Made by a program: the position numbers and the translations under genes
From: Chrysogorgia sp. JL179-B06
Taxonomy: Eukaryota; Cnidaria; Anthozoa; Scleralcyonacea; Chrysogorgiidae
Assembly: GCA_035772405.1 (NCBI GenBank)
Contig: JAYKKM010000072.1
Span: 62,001 to 126,000, forward strand
Reading direction: 5' to 3'
DNA length: 64,000 nt
Shown here: piece after piece, positions 63,747-64,000 of the stretch
Numbering within the stretch: position 1 is the first letter of the stretch
Layout of the letters: each line of letters opens with the position of its first letter
Notes under the pieces: generated by a model
Databases searched by the model: none
What the model was told of the DNA's origin: nothing
Seen by the model: the letters and a program-made list of their open reading frames with translations, nothing else

Positions 63747-64000
63747 ATTTAAAATCTGTTTATGTACTTAGAAATTAATCGGCAATACGCGCGAAGGCAG
63801 CTTCGTCGTAGATTTTTGATTCTGATACTCGATTTCAATTCTGAAAACAGATTTGGAATTAATGAGTCAAAGTATGTATACTTTTGGCATTCAAAACTAA
63901 CGTGGCATTCATTATAGTCTCATTGAGATCGCGGAGCAACCGTTTCGAAATCGCTCGTCACCTTTTAGTATACATGTCTACCGCGATCAGCGTGTGCAGT

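Overview
Eukaryotic (metazoan) genomic DNA: an AT-rich, intron-rich host gene, many LINE, SINE and MITE fragments, large tandem-repeat arrays, and one complete viral-type DNA transposon. The LINE fragments and the type of Polinton suggest a cnidarian, probably an anthozoan. That is inference from family recognition, not proof.

Layout. 1-8440: gene-free repeat-rich DNA (MITE-like inverted repeats, tRNA-derived SINE pieces, LINE 3' ends, a 1-kb minisatellite of ~20-bp units at 5033-6043). 8451-26218: an apparently intact 17,768-bp Maverick/Polinton (adintovirus-like) element, flanked by a perfect 6-bp target duplication ATCGGG (8445-8450 and 26219-26224), with 448-bp terminal inverted repeats that I read as identical. 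26225-43500: gene-poor DNA with LINE relics (32.2-33.7 kb), one possible small secreted-protein gene (34.8 kb), a 58-bp perfect palindrome and several MITEs. 43549-62674 (minus strand): eleven 3' exons of a LRRK-family ROCO protein kinase gene. They splice in frame to 1154 residues plus stop: C-terminal COR region, kinase, WD40. The 5' part lies beyond the window or is not recognisable to 64000. Its introns carry very long tandem arrays (12-bp GA-rich, 15-bp, 12-bp CCTAATCCTGAA, CTCCTACCCTA and TGTTGTATG types), SINEs and hAT-like MITEs.

The Polinton has three blocks. Left, minus strand: protein-primed DNA polymerase B with exonuclease, a zinc-ribbon protein that may be a late transcription factor, and three small membrane proteins. 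Middle: a thymidine kinase (+), then on the minus strand a BRO-N/VRR-type nuclease/zinc-finger fusion, a myristoylation-type small protein, a fibre/lectin-like protein and a tail-anchored 495-residue protein. Right, plus strand: penton-like minor capsid protein, retroviral-type integrase with chromodomain, two tandem-duplicated membrane proteins, double-jelly-roll major capsid protein, packaging ATPase and a terminal small protein. Together these cover DNA synthesis, nucleotide supply, capsid building, genome packaging, host attachment and integration, so the element looks like an integrated virus. I found no adenovirus-type maturation protease. The most unusual points are near-palindromic 168-bp termini, a thymidine kinase, the BRO-nuclease fusion, a fibre-like protein with a phage-type tail-fibre motif, a duplication that carried along the end of the integrase gene, and a TATA-like motif just upstream of most start codons.
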